Assembly: GCA_947579605.1 (NCBI GenBank)
Contig: OX388307.1
Coordinates: 23,785,237 to 23,849,236, forward strand
Source of the DNA: Athripsodes cinereus
Taxonomy: Eukaryota; Arthropoda; Insecta; Trichoptera; Leptoceridae
Direction: 5' to 3'
DNA length: 64,000 nt
In this document: positions 10,833 to 25,800 of the stretch, piece after piece
Position numbering within the stretch: position 1 is the first letter of the stretch
How the letters are laid out: each line of letters starts with the position of its first letter
Program-made: the position numbers and the translations under genes
The notes under the pieces: model-generated
Told to the model about the DNA's origin: nothing
What the model saw: the letters and a program-made list of their open reading frames with translations, nothing else
Databases searched by the model: none

Positions 10833-13800
10833 GTAAATATTTAATGCCATGACAGTTGTGACCTTTGTGTTACTAAAAGTTCATGTACAAACAATTCCAC
10901 AAACATGTCATCGAATATGACTGAACACACTGGCGCTCAGACTCAGAATCTATCAGTATACCATACAATGGTTCCATTCTTGAGAGAGTGAATATCTTCG
11001 TCGTATTCTTTTTTTTCTCAGTTTGATGTTTTTCTGAGTGAATATTTTGGCGAATTTTCAAAAAGGGATAGGAGCTGAAATCTTATATTTTAGATACCGG
11101 TTTTCCAAAATTTGTAATTTAGCTTGCTCTTAAAATTTCAATTTGGTATACGAGTTTTAAATATTCCTTATGTAGACCGGTGTGGAACGCAGGTAACGCT
11201 CTTGCCTTTGAGTCACGAGGTCTCGGGTTCAATTCCTGGCCAGGGCAAAGTGAAGAATGACCTCTTCCAAATTGTTCTGGGTGTTATGCATGTGTATTGT
11301 TGCGTTCATACCCATAATGCAAGATTCACATCTTAGTTTGGGACTAACTCGATCTGTGTGAACTGAACCTATGCATGTTATTTACTGTTAAAGAATATTA
11401 AATAATATTTGAGACTGAAAATGAAAAGAAAATTGTCTAGGCAACTATGTTGATATTTCATGGCGCTGTAAATTCGGGGTCCTAAGCACAACTGGTTATT
11501 CCGTGTCAAATCATCACACTGATTCAGACTTGATGTCTCAGATTTTCATGATTTTTTTTATGCAGCAATATATCATAGACTTATGAAAAAATACCAAATT
11601 TCAGTTATGTAGCAAAATTATTTTTGAAGTTATTAATTTTTAAAAATCACAATTTTTATGAAAAAAATCTCATGTCTTGGCACCTTTGGATGCCTATAGA
11701 CTGGCAACCAGTGATGATATAAACCTGGGAGAGGTCTCGTTTTAAAGCTGTTGAATGGGGCTTTAATCTGATGTGCCACAGGATAGGGGTCACGGTTCAA
11801 AAAAATAAATAAATTTTAAAATTAAATTTTTCAAAAAGTGACAATTTTAAAAAATACAAAAAATTGTCAAAAATAGTTTGTAATGTATTAATACATATAC
11901 CAAAATTATATTATGGGATCTCAATGGGATCAGGAGATACGGGGCTTCAGAAATACACGCATTGTAAAATACACGCAATTTTACGATGCATGCATTTCTG
12001 AAGCCCTGTATCTCCTGATCCCATTGAGATCCCATGATAAAATTTTACTATATGTATCAAGACATTACAAACTATTTTTTGAGAATTTTTTTAAATTTTA
12101 AATTAGCCATTTTTTGAAAAATTTAAATTAATTTTTTTTTTTTTAATTTTAACCCCTATCTTGTGGCATATCATAGTAAAGCCCTATTCAACCGCTTTAA
12201 AATAAGACCACTCCCAGGTTTATATCATCATTAGTTGCCAGTCTATAGGCATCCAAAGGTGTCAAAACACGCAATATCATGATGCATGCATTTCTGAAGC
12301 CCTGTATCTCCTGATCCCATTGAGATCCCATAGTAGAATTATGGTATATGTATTAATCAGTCGCGTGCCTGCCATACATGCAAAAAAGCACAGCATGCCC
12401 ATAGAATCTATGAAGAAAATATTGAAATCATCAAAAACTAGTTTGAATTTGCCGCCAAACATTTCGTTGCAAAGAGAACAATTCACAAAAATATACGCAG
12501 CAAATATACAATTTTTGTAAGTTTTAGAGTTTTTATCAAAAGCGCGTACTATTTGTATTGAAGTGCGTGTACAATCGATACGTTATTTTGACTTTTTTTA
12601 ATAAAATCCAATAATTTACCGTGATAGCTAAATTAATGGAATAGTAAGTTATTGCTTTATACGTTGCGTCTGGTCTCACTAACACACACTTAAATTTTAG
12701 TGTGAATACGTAGTAGGCAATGACGCGCCATATATGTGTATTATTGGGTATGTTTGGTTGTATGTGTGCAATCTTAAGGACAAAATAAGCAAGCATCTCA
12801 AAGAACGTTTGGGTGCATAATGTACCTATATGAGTATGTTTTTATTTGTATTGGTTGTGTGATGATTGTGTGAGTCGTGCGTAACGTACTAGGCAGTTAA
12901 AAATAATTTGAAGGTAGATACTATGGGCAACCGCTAATAGTTTTTAGACTTGAAACGTTCTTCATAAAGGATTGATTAATATTATGATGGATGCGCGAGA
13001 CAAAATAAATTGTATAGTAATTACGACATTTAACTTTAAAGTTACTTACATACTTAAAAATAGTATTTATTTGCATCGCAGACTTCTTGTATTTTATTTA
13101 TTTATATTAAGGACCCATGAAGTCTTTGGCAAACAATAGATCTCCCACTAAAGTTTTTAAGTGTCTTTTAAGAGACGTCGCATATAAACCATTTAATATC
13201 TTAAATTCAGCAAAGGGGTATGTCAACCATTCTGGATATCTTATTTATTTAATTTTTTTTATTATAACGAATGTTAGACCAACATGAAAAGCCTAGTCCC
13301 GTCTCCGATATATATATTATATTATTCTCAAGGACGTCCACTCGTTTGCGAGTAAAATAGTATATTTGTACAAAGCATGCCCGATGTGAAAAGCCTAGTC
13401 CCGCCACTGGTATTAATACATTACAAACTATTTTTGTCAATTTTTTGGAATTTTTAAAATTGTCACTTTTTGAAAAATTTAATTTTAAAATTTATTTTTT
13501 TTTCAAACCGTGACCCCTATCCTGTGGCACATCACATGAAAGCCCCATTCAACAGCTTTAAAACGAGACCTCTCTCAGGTTTATATCATCACTGGTTGCC
13601 AGTCTATAGGCATCCAAAGGTGCCAAGACATGAGATTTTTTCATAAAAATTGTGATTTTTAAAAATTTATAACTTCAAAAATAATTGTGCTACATAACTG
13701 AAATTTGGTATTTTTTCATAAGTCTATGATATATTGCTGCATAAAAAAAATCATGAAAATCTGAGACATCAAGTCTGAAAATCTCTCAAAATTGTGTTGA

Positions 13801-16800
13801 ATTGACACGGAATGACCCCAACCCCATATGCCCTTATGATAAAAATGGAACTGGTTTCAACTCCAAATTTTACCTGCTTTCATGCAAACCATGTGTGCAG
13901 AGGTTGCTTTGTCAATGTGTCTATTCCTATTTGTAAATTAAGCTCATTTTTTTTATTGTTTAGTGAAAACAAAATATGAAATCATCTTGTATTAATCAAG
14001 GAAAATAAAAAATACCAGCGTCAGTTTTAATGTAATGAGTTAATTTGAAATACAATATGACTTAGTGGGCGCAATTTTTACTTTGCGGTCTTGAACCAAA
14101 ATTTGTTGAATACTCTAATTAAAGCAAAATCATAATAAATTTATTTTTTATCAATTACTGCCAACTTTATGATTTATACTTCGGCTTGTAAATGAATGCG
14201 TTCAAGTCGAAAAAAAAATGAAAAATCTGAATCAAGATATCTAAAGTTATGGTAGTACAAGTATTGCTTATACTTTACCCGAAAAAAAGGGTTATATGTT
14301 ACTCAAAGACAGAACCCAAGGTACTCCCCAGTTCCTCTCAGTCAAAAAGAAAAGTTTATATTTATACCAAGACAGAACCTTGAGGTTACTCACTGAGTGA
14401 CTGTCGCTCTTGAGTTCTGTTTTGACTTATAAGAACAATTTTCTTAGTCAATCAAAAGCGATGCTATCCTACAAATATGCAACAATAGCCTAGTACTTCA
14501 AATATTCATCTTACGATAGGTATGATCAACTCTTAATGCACCGTTTAAGGTTGGTATAACAATAAAACAAGTAATGGCTCTAAAGAGTAAATTTAGTCAG
14601 TCCCTTTAAACTCTTTGTAACAAAGTTCCACTACATATCCCATATATTATTTACTACTAATTTATGTGTGATATTGCTACTACTACTGATTTGATTTTTT
14701 TGTAGGTGGTAATAATGGTAGCGGATCTCCCAGCGGTGGAAATAGCGGAGGTGGCAGTACACCAGGCTCTGGAGCTCCCAGCACTCCACCACAGGCTACA
14801 GCCACAGCCAAATCACAGCTAGAACAGCTTAACACCATGAGGGAGTCACTATTTTCTATCGATGGTTGGGGAGGGGTTAGTGACCAATGCACATTGTATA
14901 AGAAATTAGCTTTTTGAAATATTAGGGAATAAAACCTTGCGAAAAAAATTTTAATCTCTCTTAAGTTAAATTGATTAAACTTTTAGGAGATTAAATGATC
15001 CATCATCAGGAATAAAAAGTTTTATTTTCACAATAGCTACATACTTTGAATAAAAAAATATTAAATAACTTGTAAGGTTATCTGTTTCAAGATGAAATAG
15101 GAAAAATAATATTTGTCAACTATTTTTAATGATCTTTTTACCAAATTATTTTTTCACCATGTATAGCCGTTTTTTTAGAGCAGGCCTAAATAAAAATATT
15201 GGCACATGCTTTATCTTATAAATAAAAATGGATTGACCATGTATGTCATTCCATAACTTGAGAACAGCTGAACCAACTTGGCTAATTGGTTTTTTGTTGT
15301 GTTCGTAATTATCAGGACTCTTTGGAAAATTTTTGGAAAATCCAACGGAATAGTCAGAAATTTGGATTGTATTTTTGTATGAAAATGCCGTTTGTATGAC
15401 AGTTCCGCTGTCACACAAACAATATGGATAATTATACAAAATCATGGACCTAAATAGAGTAATGGACAAACACTTTGGTAAACATTTTGTAGCTGCGCGG
15501 GGAGGGGAATGACGACCATTTTGTAAGAAATAAATTTTGTTCGGTGCGTCGCATTTGGGCTGCGTTCAGACAGTCACCGAGTGATCAGTCGACGACGCAT
15601 ATTTTGAAAGTACCTATACAATGCCAGAACGCATTCATAGTGTTCATGTACTGTATGTTACTATGTTTTCAAAATGTGTAACAAAATAAGAATTATAGTC
15701 TCAGAAAATATACTCGATTTCTGCGTAATTGTCATTTATAATTTCTGACGCTGATTCAGTGAATTCGTTTGGATAAATTTAGGATATAAACTTGTAACAA
15801 GTATTTGGGAAGTATACAAGCTCAGAAAGTTAGATAATGGAATAATTAAAAAAAAAAGTATAAAGCAATTAGTTATAAACTAATCAAGTAGTTATTACTT
15901 TAACTGTTAATTTTAAAGATACCTATTAAAATAATTTATTCCTTCGTTAGAGACAAAAATATTTTTATCATTTAAAAGAAAACACAAAAGTACTTGAATG
16001 CTACTATTAAAAGGCGCCAGTCAAATAATAATAAAAATATTAATTATTTAAATATATTCATAATTTACGTCTTTTACACGTCGGCGAATTTAAGAAATTA
16101 TAACAAAAAGTAAATCCAAAAAAAAAAATTTTTAAAAGTTATAAAAGCAATAAAAAAAATAATAAAAAGACGTAAAAAATAATGGCGCCATTACGACAAC
16201 ATTGGGTCATAAAACGCTCTAAGTTATTCACGATTATCCGGATTACATTCACCACTCACTGCAACTTCATGGTCGTTCAGGTCAAACGATGCCGAGTGAC
16301 ATTTATGCTCCCGTGAACCAACCCTTGTATGTTTAGTTGTTTTAAAAATGTTTCAAGTTTTTGCACATCAGTTGAATTTTTCATATCGGTTTTTGTTTTT
16401 ATATCTAGAAGAATAGGAATCATCTTATGATTAACATGGTGATGTGCGCTATAAATGGTTGTGGTTATAAATCCAATCCAACTTTCGCAGGAAACAGGAT
16501 TGTCATATTTTCGGTAAGTTGTTTTGTATTGTAGTTTTTATCTTAATATATTGCGATTTTAAAGTCGTTTATATTATAATTCGTATACTTATAAATGATC
16601 ATAATAATGTTATAAACGTTCTATAAAATTATCTGTCCTTATTCTCCTATATCTACACATGTAACTTGTTTTCCATTCTGTCATCTGACAATACAAAGAA
16701 CCTACAATCTGATGTTTGGTTTGTTTACCCGTTAGAATGAAATGTTTCATGCATACAAATCTGATCAGGTTAATGATATTATCGCATGTTTATAAACAAA

Positions 16801-19800
16801 ATCATTTTTTGTAGTTTTCCAAAGGATCCAGAAAGGAGAAACTGGACATTATCCAATATTTGACACCAAGTAAACGTTGTGTTTTGTGTTCAAAAACATC
16901 TCGTTTTTCTGCGAGGTTGGAGAAAAACGTCATTCTTACGAAATATCCTGAGTTTCCCGCTCATTTGCAAGTTCGTGTGTTTTATATTATTCATTTAGAT
17001 ATAAATCCTTTAATTGTCATTCATTCTCTCCATATTGTGTGTATATGAAAACAAAGTTTAAAAATAAATAATGATTTTGAAATGAAATACTCAATTTTAT
17101 TTACTCATCCTATTCCCTATTTCATCAAGTATATGAAAACATTAAGTTATGTGGCATTGTAATTATTTTAAGAAGTAAATATAATGTTTTCTGATACTGT
17201 GAATAATTTCCATACGTTGCCCATACAAATGTTAAATAAAGTATTTCCTACAAAATGGCCACCGTCGATTTCCCTTCCTCACTTTTTGGCTTCGCTGTCA
17301 TTCATACAAATTACTATAAACGTTCCATCCCCTACCTACATACATCCATGTACAAAATCAACGATGAAGTTTTTACTTATAGAATAATTTTTGTATACAT
17401 TTTAAAATTAGAATCGTTATCCTTACAATTTAACATCTGTGGTTCTGAAATTTCAATTTTGATAAAATCATGGAAAGAATTTTTGTGAATTTAAAATGAA
17501 TGAGTAGGTATCTACCTAAAAAATAAATTAGTACCTAAGTACATTTTTTTTTTTTTTTTTTTTTTTTTATATTACGTACAGCAGATAATTTATGAACAAA
17601 TCTGAGTTCAATATAATTGTTCAACATATACAAATTTTATTTTTTTACACTATACCAGTGATTCCCAAAGTGGTCATGGTGGATCACCAGAGATCCACGG
17701 GGGTCTACGATGGCGTGACTAAAAAATGGTGGTGCACGAATCGTAAGTGGGGGCCACAAATCCATAGTTAAAGTATCGGATATTCGGTAAAAGCACCAGA
17801 TATTGACATAAACAATATTCGGTACAAATATCCGGTACATTGTAGAAAACGGTACTGTGAGAAAATATTCTTTGAGAAAGCCGAGGAGTTTCTGTTTTAT
17901 TTCAAATACCTATACCATTTTGTAAAGTCGGCGACGGGGGGTAGAAATTTAAACGCGTAATATTTTTAAAGTAAACAATATTCGGTACAAATACCCGTTA
18001 CATAGTAGGAAAAGGTACTGTGAGAAAATACTCTGTAAGAAAACTGAGGAGTTTTTGGATTATTTCAAATTCCTATACCATTTTGAAAATTTAGCGACGG
18101 GGGGAGGGGGGGGGGGGTAGAAATACAGGGGGTACCAGCAAATTTTTGAAAGTAGTCTATGAGAAAAAATGTTTACGAACCTCGGGAGTTTGTAAAGAGA
18201 TTAAAAATAATATTAATCACTCATTAATTGTTAGGCGGTACGAAGTTCGCTGGGTCAACTAGTTTTAAATACGCAGCATGCCTCGATATGGGGCAACCTA
18301 GTGAGGCTGCTGCAACATAATTGTAACCATATTGGTGATGTATTGTTTCTGTTTACTTCTGGTCTATTGATATTTCAAATTGTTTGTCCAATATTATGGC
18401 AGACAAACATTCGATGGCATAGCGCACAGATGTGGTAAGTGCAGTTTTCATAGTTTTGAGATAATCAATGCTGAAAGTTTGAGATGCCATACAATGTAGT
18501 AATAATCATACATAGTTTTTCTTAAATATCTCGTTAATGACACAGAGTAACGCAATAATATTCCTAAGGAATATACTTCAGATGATATAGATTCACATGC
18601 GTATAATAACTCATTTTCGGTAAAAACTGCACTTACCACATCTGTGCGCTATACCATCGATATGTAAATGTTTATATTTTAAGATTTTATTTCAAATTGA
18701 GACAGGCATCGACATCTTTGGAAAGAATAAAATAGTTAGAGAGCTTTCCTAATCATTGGCCAAAGGAAAGTGTCACATTGAGAAAGTCGCTATGATAAGA
18801 TCAGTTTCCCTTCAGGCACAGCAAAGTAAAGATCTAAATAATCTCTTAGGAATTAAGTTTTTTCATATATTGTAAAATTGTACATTTAACATATGAAACT
18901 ACCATATTAGGCTTAGAAAAGACAACATCACCTTATTCGGTAGTGCCCCAGACGGGACTTGAACCCGCATCCCTTACCTTGTCGCGAGGAGTGCTTTGTC
19001 CAATTAAGCTCTCGGGCGACTTGCAGAAGGGTCCGATATTCTCTCTTATAAACCCAGATGACAGCTTCACGTATACCTAGTATGGGTACGCCATGTTGGA
19101 TAGAGTAGAATTCATGTAAGAGTGCCCTGCTCATAGGTAAATGACTACTAACACATCCTTCAGTAATGAGTATGCAGTGATGCTACTTGGTTACTTACTA
19201 TTATTTTTTGGTTAGCATCATCGCTTTAGCTTTGATGCATTTATTGAAGATATACCTGGATTCTGCTGTATCGACATTTCTTTCATATCTCTAGTCTCCA
19301 AATCCACACATAATATTTTTTACTTAAGTCTCTACATTAATATTATTTTTATATTGTTTAGTTATTTATGCACACATACGCTTATTTGTCATGATTATCT
19401 AGCGCACAACTCTATGTAGTGCCCCACCATGTTTTTGTTTTGATATGCAGTGTCATGAGTTGGTGATACGCACAACTAATATTTTACAATTCCTTTTGAT
19501 AAAATGACTGAATAATGTGCTTTCATCATTTATAAAATAACCGATGTTTATAAACAGATGACGCTGTTTGTGTAGACAAATAGTTGTCACACCAAGCAAT
19601 ATTCTAACTGGGACAGGTCACTACATTTCAGGACACAAAGTGGCACTACACTGTCGATTAACATAATAATAATATTCTTATCATCTTATGATATTGTCTG
19701 TTAAATAGAAAAGTGATAAAATTCAAAATAAACTGAGAGTACATAATTTAAAGTGGTTTATTTTATTAATTAATGTATTTTAACTATAATTTCACATTAA

Positions 19801-22800
19801 CATATCGTCAATAGGGAACATGCATGCGTGAGGAAAATGAAAAAAAGTTATCAATTTATATTGATTAAGTTACGCTGATCACGAATATCCTAATAATAAA
19901 TCATAAAATAAAACTTTTCATTCATTATTTTCAATTTAAAAATCCATGTTTTCTGTCAAAATTTAAAACGCTCTGTTATTTAATCTTTACGTTGTGACGT
20001 CATCATGCGCTAGTGCTAGCTTCGACGCAGCTACTCTGTTATCATTTCTCGGTGTCTTCTGTGTTGATCGGAGATAGAGGCGCGCAAGTTACTTGTATAT
20101 TTTAATATTTTAAAGTTTTAAACTATTCAATGTTATATTTTTCATGAATCCTCTTTGCTTTTTCATGTATATAAGTGCTAAAAAACGTGTGTTCAAACCT
20201 AGCCTCTTACAGGAACGCTTTGTGTTCATATTTGAGTGATTTGTGACTGACTTATAAAATTATACGTACAAATAGTGCTCAGTGTCAAACTATTGTTGTT
20301 TACTGTTAAATAAATACTAAAAAGCACATATACCTATAAAGGTAACCCATTTGGTGCAGAATGTGTCTCTAAACAACTTAAGATTTATAGTGTTTATTAG
20401 GACAAGCGCCGTCTGTTTAAATGGAGGTAGAATATGTTAGTTTGACAATGGCTCTGTTAATAGGCATATAATTTGGTTAAATTTTTAATAGTCACTTACT
20501 ATACTATAATACCCTCACGCTACACCCCAGGTGGGGTAGGCAGAGAGAACGGAACGCCACATAGATCTATCCTTACATACTTCTTTCGCTTCCTCTACAT
20601 TCATCCAGTTTCTCATACATGCACGCCGATTTCTCCTACTAAACACTTAAGAATTTGATCCACGTGATCAAGCCACGTGGTTCTTGGACGTCCACACTTC
20701 CTCACACCCCCTCTTTCAGATAAATACTTCCTCTTTGTCATCCTTTCATCGTACATACGCTCAACATGTCCAGACCATCTTAACTGACGCCGGGCGTGTT
20801 ATTTTTTTTAGATAAATAGCGATTCACACAACGAAATAATTTAACTTAAAAATACATAATCATACAAAGTACTTACACAGAAGTGATCTTTGCAACAAAA
20901 AACAGTTGATTTTGTAGAAATTTCGCTATTTTAAAAGTCTTTTTTCATAGTTAGGTATTTATTTATTTATTTTCAAAAATTGACATCACTCACCTTGACA
21001 GTTTTCACCTTTGCGGCGAGTGATGTAAACAAAACACACAACATAACACTATTTACAAATCACAATATTATTCACATAAGTTTAAAAAAAAAAAAACAAA
21101 CTTATTAGCAATAATTATAAAGTATGTACCATTTACGACGCACTTGCATTGCCTTAGGGATCGAAATAAACGCTTTTTCTGGAGTAGTTACAGACGTGTT
21201 TACACCATGGAACTGAACAATATTTGTGATGATTTCTTGATGTATTCATTATATATATTTTAAATAAATATCCGGGCAGTACTAGCGCATTGTGACGTCA
21301 CATATTCATTCCGTCGTGGGAGAACCGTTTTGCGCCATAGGGCGAAAAAATTGCTTTTTCAAATGGTGATAAACACCTTAAAAATGCGTATTGAAAAAAA
21401 TAAATAACACCATAATTTTTCTTATTTTTTGAACTATTTTTTGAGCTTAAAATAAAAAATTGTGAAAGTTCCCTATTAAATGTTAATGTGGACATAATAA
21501 TTATAATAATAATAATAAAAACCATTATTGCACAAAAAATCAACAGAATAAAATAAACAATTTAAACTACACAAAGACATAAAGGGTTTTTCAACAAGGA
21601 CTTTGTTTTTTAAAACAAAATAAAACAAAAAAATTTGATGAAGATGATTAAAATTTTTATTGAATTACAAAGAGAAAAGTTTGGCAATTATGCATGAAAA
21701 ATGATATCTGACAAATGTCCACCACGAGCACGCTGACAGATGTCGATTCTTTCATCAAAGTTTTTAATCACTTTTTGGCAAAATGGCGGGACTATTTCGC
21801 TAATCACATCACGGATTTTGAGTTTTAAGGCTGCAATCGATTCGATTGGCTCCGTATAGACTCTGTCCTTAACATAGCCCCACAAAAAATAATCCAGTGG
21901 CGTTAAATCACACGATCTGGCTGGCCACTTAACAGCTGAGTTTCGTGAAATCATGCGATCGGGAAATTTGGTTTGCAATAAATTGATCGTTTCATTGGCT
22001 GTGTGACATGTGGCACCGTCCTGTTGAAACCACATGTCAGTGATATCCACGTCATCAATAATAGGCCAAAATTGAGTTGTCAACATCTTGCGATAGCGTG
22101 ATCCATTGACCGTTACCGCATTTCCAGTCTCATCTTCGAAAAAAAACGGCCCAATCACGCCTCCAGACCACATAGCGCACCATACAGTGACACGCTGAGC
22201 ATGCAACGGCTTCTCAATAATTGCTCTAGGATTTTCAGAAGCCCAAATGCGGCAATTTTGCTTGTTGACGTACCCTGACAAGTGAAAATGGGCTTCGTCT
22301 GAAAAAATGATTTTTTCAGAAAAACCAGCGGGTTGTTCCTGAATGAATTGAGCGAATCTACGGCGATTTGAATGGTCGTTCGGCTTCAATTCTTGCACCA
22401 GTTGAACCTTGTAAGGCTTCAAAGCCAAATCCTTACGCAAAATTCGCCATGTGGTGGTTTTGGATAACCCCAATTGTCGAGAACGTCGAGGAATTGACAA
22501 ATTTGGATCTGCTTCAACACTGTGGCTCACGGCTGCGATGTTTTCAGTTGAACGACCCGGTCGTACACGCGTTGGTGTTAACACATTTTGTATCGAGCCT
22601 GTCGACTCAAATTTAGCGACCAAATTCTTAATAGCGGTCTCAGAAGGACGATTATGTTGTCCGAAAATATCACGAATTTGACGAAATGTCACTTTAGCAG
22701 AACCACCATTTTCATAATGGATTTTAATTATTTTAATGCGATTTTCAAGCGAAATTGAATTCATTGCAACAATTGCCAATGCATCCACTACGAATACGTC

Positions 22801-25800
22801 AAAAAATTAAATGTCAAAACTATCATGTTGCTGGTGTTGCCACAATTAAAAAACAAAGTTCTTGTTGAACAACCCGTTATTATGTTATGTGAAATTATAG
22901 AAAAATATATTAATTAATAAAATAAAGAACTTTAAATGATATATCAGTTATGATAAAGATGTATATATTGTTTTCAGCAACATGTAAACCAGGATACTAA
23001 CTGGGATGTTCCTCATTCACCTGAGCCAGGAGCCAAGATGGATCAACCGGGAGGGGGTCCGCCTATGTGGAAACCTAATATTAATAATGGTATGTCAATT
23101 GCTGTGTTATATTAGTCAATACAATGTATTTATGAATGATGATTATAATTTTGGATCCAACTCCTGAATGTTGCCTTGAAGATATTCAATATTATGAATT
23201 ACTATCAATTGATATAGTATGCTTTGTTACTTATGGCATGGTATAAATTTGTTAATGGGATGTTTGTATATTTTAGGTACGGATTTATGGGAAGCAAATT
23301 TACGTAATGGTGGCCAGCCACCTCCACAGCCTGTGGCCAAAACTCCATGGGGTCATACCCCTACCACAAACATTGGTGGCACTTGGGGGGAAGATGATGA
23401 CACTCCGGAATCAAATAACGTGTGGAATGGACCACCACCTCCTCAGCAATGGGGGGGACCACCACAGCAGCCCCCACATTGGAATGCTTCTGCCAAGAAG
23501 GATGATTGGGGAGGATGGGGAGAGCCTCATCGTCCTGACCTTCATCGACCTGACTTGCATCGAGCTCCTGCACCTGATCCAAGAGACATGCGAACACTTA
23601 TGGGTGATATGCGAGGGGATCCTAGAGGCATATCTGGACGTTTAAATGGCTCGACTGATATGTGGGGTCAACATCACATGCAACACACTATGCAACCACC
23701 TAATAAGATGATGGGAAGTAATGTAGGCAACGGTGTCAATCAGTGGGGTGCACAAGGACCAAAAGATATGGCCCTGTCTAAGGGCACGTCTGGATGGGAA
23801 GAGCCCTCCCCTCCTGCGGCCCGTCGTAATATGTCTAACTTTGATGATGGAACCTCTCTGTGGGGACAACAAAGAGGAGGGTCTGTGGGAATGGCTCCAT
23901 GGAAAGATATGACTGGAGGAATGGGTCGCGGTGCTTTGCCTTGTCCACCTGGTATGCCCCCCAATCGTTTACCTGGTGTAGCACCTAACCCGATGAAACC
24001 TGATTCCATGTGGGCTCAACATGCTCACCGAAATGGATCATGGGAAGATCCATCTGGGCACAGTGGCAGTAATTGGGACAAGGACACTGGAAATTCTTGG
24101 AACGAGAATCCTATGAATCCGCCTGGTTGGCCTGGACCTAAAACAAAGCCATTGAATGTTCCTGGAGGATCGTGGGATTCAGATATGGGAGATTGGTGCG
24201 GACCCAAGCCCCCTGCTGGAGGTCCTCCAGCTAAACTGCTGCCAAAGGATGTGGTGTGGAACAGCAAGCAGTTTAGATTTCTTGCTGATATGGGATACAA
24301 AAAAGAAGATGTGGAGCAAGCACTACGCAGTCGTGATATGAATGCTGAGGAAGCGTTGGATTTGTTGAGTCAAATGAGAGGCAATGGTGGTATAGAAACA
24401 TGGAGGAGACATGAGGAGCACCCTGGAGGCCCTCCCTTTGATCATCAACAGCAATACCCAGCAGCTCCTCCCCGAGCACACCACTCTTTCCCACCTCAAC
24501 AGCCGCCTTCAACCACTTTACCCTTCGCCCAGCCCTCCTCCATCAACAACATGTCTCCTGCCATGGTTCAGAAAATGATTAACCCCTCAAACCAACCCCA
24601 ACCACCGTTTAATCAGCAGAACAACCAATCCGGAGGTGGAGGCCAACCCACTACAGCTCAACTCCGAATGCTTGTGCAGCAGATTCAAATGGCTGTTTCC
24701 GCTGGATATCTCAATCACCAAATTCTAAATCAGCCTTTGGCTCCTCAGACATTGTTGCTACTGAACCAGTTACTTCAACAGGTGATATCTCATGTTTCAT
24801 GCTTGTAGGATTGCTCAACTATGTCCAACTTAATGATGTAATATTTCTGTTAAACTGAGGCATCACTTGTTTGTTCTTCACTTACAGATTAAACAACTAC
24901 AGAAGCAGGCCAGTCAACAAACAATGATGCAGAACTCAATGGCTGTTGGAAAAAATAATTCCGCTTTTTTGCAATTATCCTATCAAATGACTAAAACTAA
25001 GCAACAAATTGCAAACCTTCAGGTGAGAACTATATTTGTTGGTATTTTGTGTACAGGGTGATCCCCTTCTATCCATGTCAATCAAGATATTCCTATTTTC
25101 AGAAATAATTATCCTCTCATTTCTCTTGTTTTACAAGTGAATCTGCAATGTTGTTTATTTTTTCGTTTATTGCAGAGTCAGATAACAGCCCAGCAAACCA
25201 TATATGTTCAACAGCAAGCTAGTGGAGGTGGAGGTGGAGGGGGAGCTGGAAGTGGAGGGCCATCATCTTCTGCACCTTCGGCTGGAGATTTCTTTAATAA
25301 ACAGCATGATCCGTTAACACAACTACAAAATAACTTTGCTGATATAACACTCAACAAGGAGACACCTGGTGTAAGATAATTATCCTTCTATCTATCCCTC
25401 CACACTGTTTCCTTCCACTACAACCATACATGCACATCAATTACTCTTATTTAACATGTAACTGTCCTTAAGAATTTGATCTGATCTCAACACTTAACTT
25501 GCATGCACTCATTTCTTTATTTCAACATCCCTGTTCCAAGTTTCTGGTGTTTATCCAGAAACTTTTCTATGACTATTCATAGGGAGAACATTTTATTGGT
25601 TCGCCTTCTACCATTATAAAACGCTCTATGTCTTACTCAATTGTCTTTGATAGCTTTTTGGTCAATATTCTATCTTCCACATCGTCGCTCAGTGTTCAAT
25701 ACCTCGAATTTGACAATTCGGGTGAAATAGTTTTTTTTTTAAATATTGGCATAGAATGTTAAAATACGCGATTTGGTATTAAAAACAAAAAAGTTTGGGA

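Larger units (their letters stand above)
11498..13813. mobile_element. long fold-back element with repeated arm
   Basis: The ends are ATTCCGTGTCAA (11498) and its complement (13802-13813). The left arm (about 11498-11972) pairs with a right arm present as one truncated copy (about 11975-12270) and one full copy (12271-12357 plus 13418-13813), offset by 296 bp. Landmarks repeated in inverse orientation include GGATGCCTATAGACTGGCAA and GATCCCATTGAGATCCCAT. A hAT-like element is nested in the full arm. No transposase is present. Confidence 0.85.

Noticed and set aside
11168..11245. Functional tRNA gene on the plus strand
   Set aside because: The B box is good but the cloverleaf is incomplete and a SINE body follows.
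18935..19020. Functional tRNA gene on the minus strand
   Set aside because: The A and B boxes are present but the stems do not pair well and unrelated sequence continues, typical of a SINE.
21298..21543. 81-codon minus-strand frame
   Set aside because: It falls in the right arm of a long inverted-repeat DNA element and is low-complexity.
23307..24512. Several open frames of 60-112 codons on both strands within gawky exon 4
   Set aside because: They are shadows of a GC-richer coding exon in other frames, with no independent motifs.
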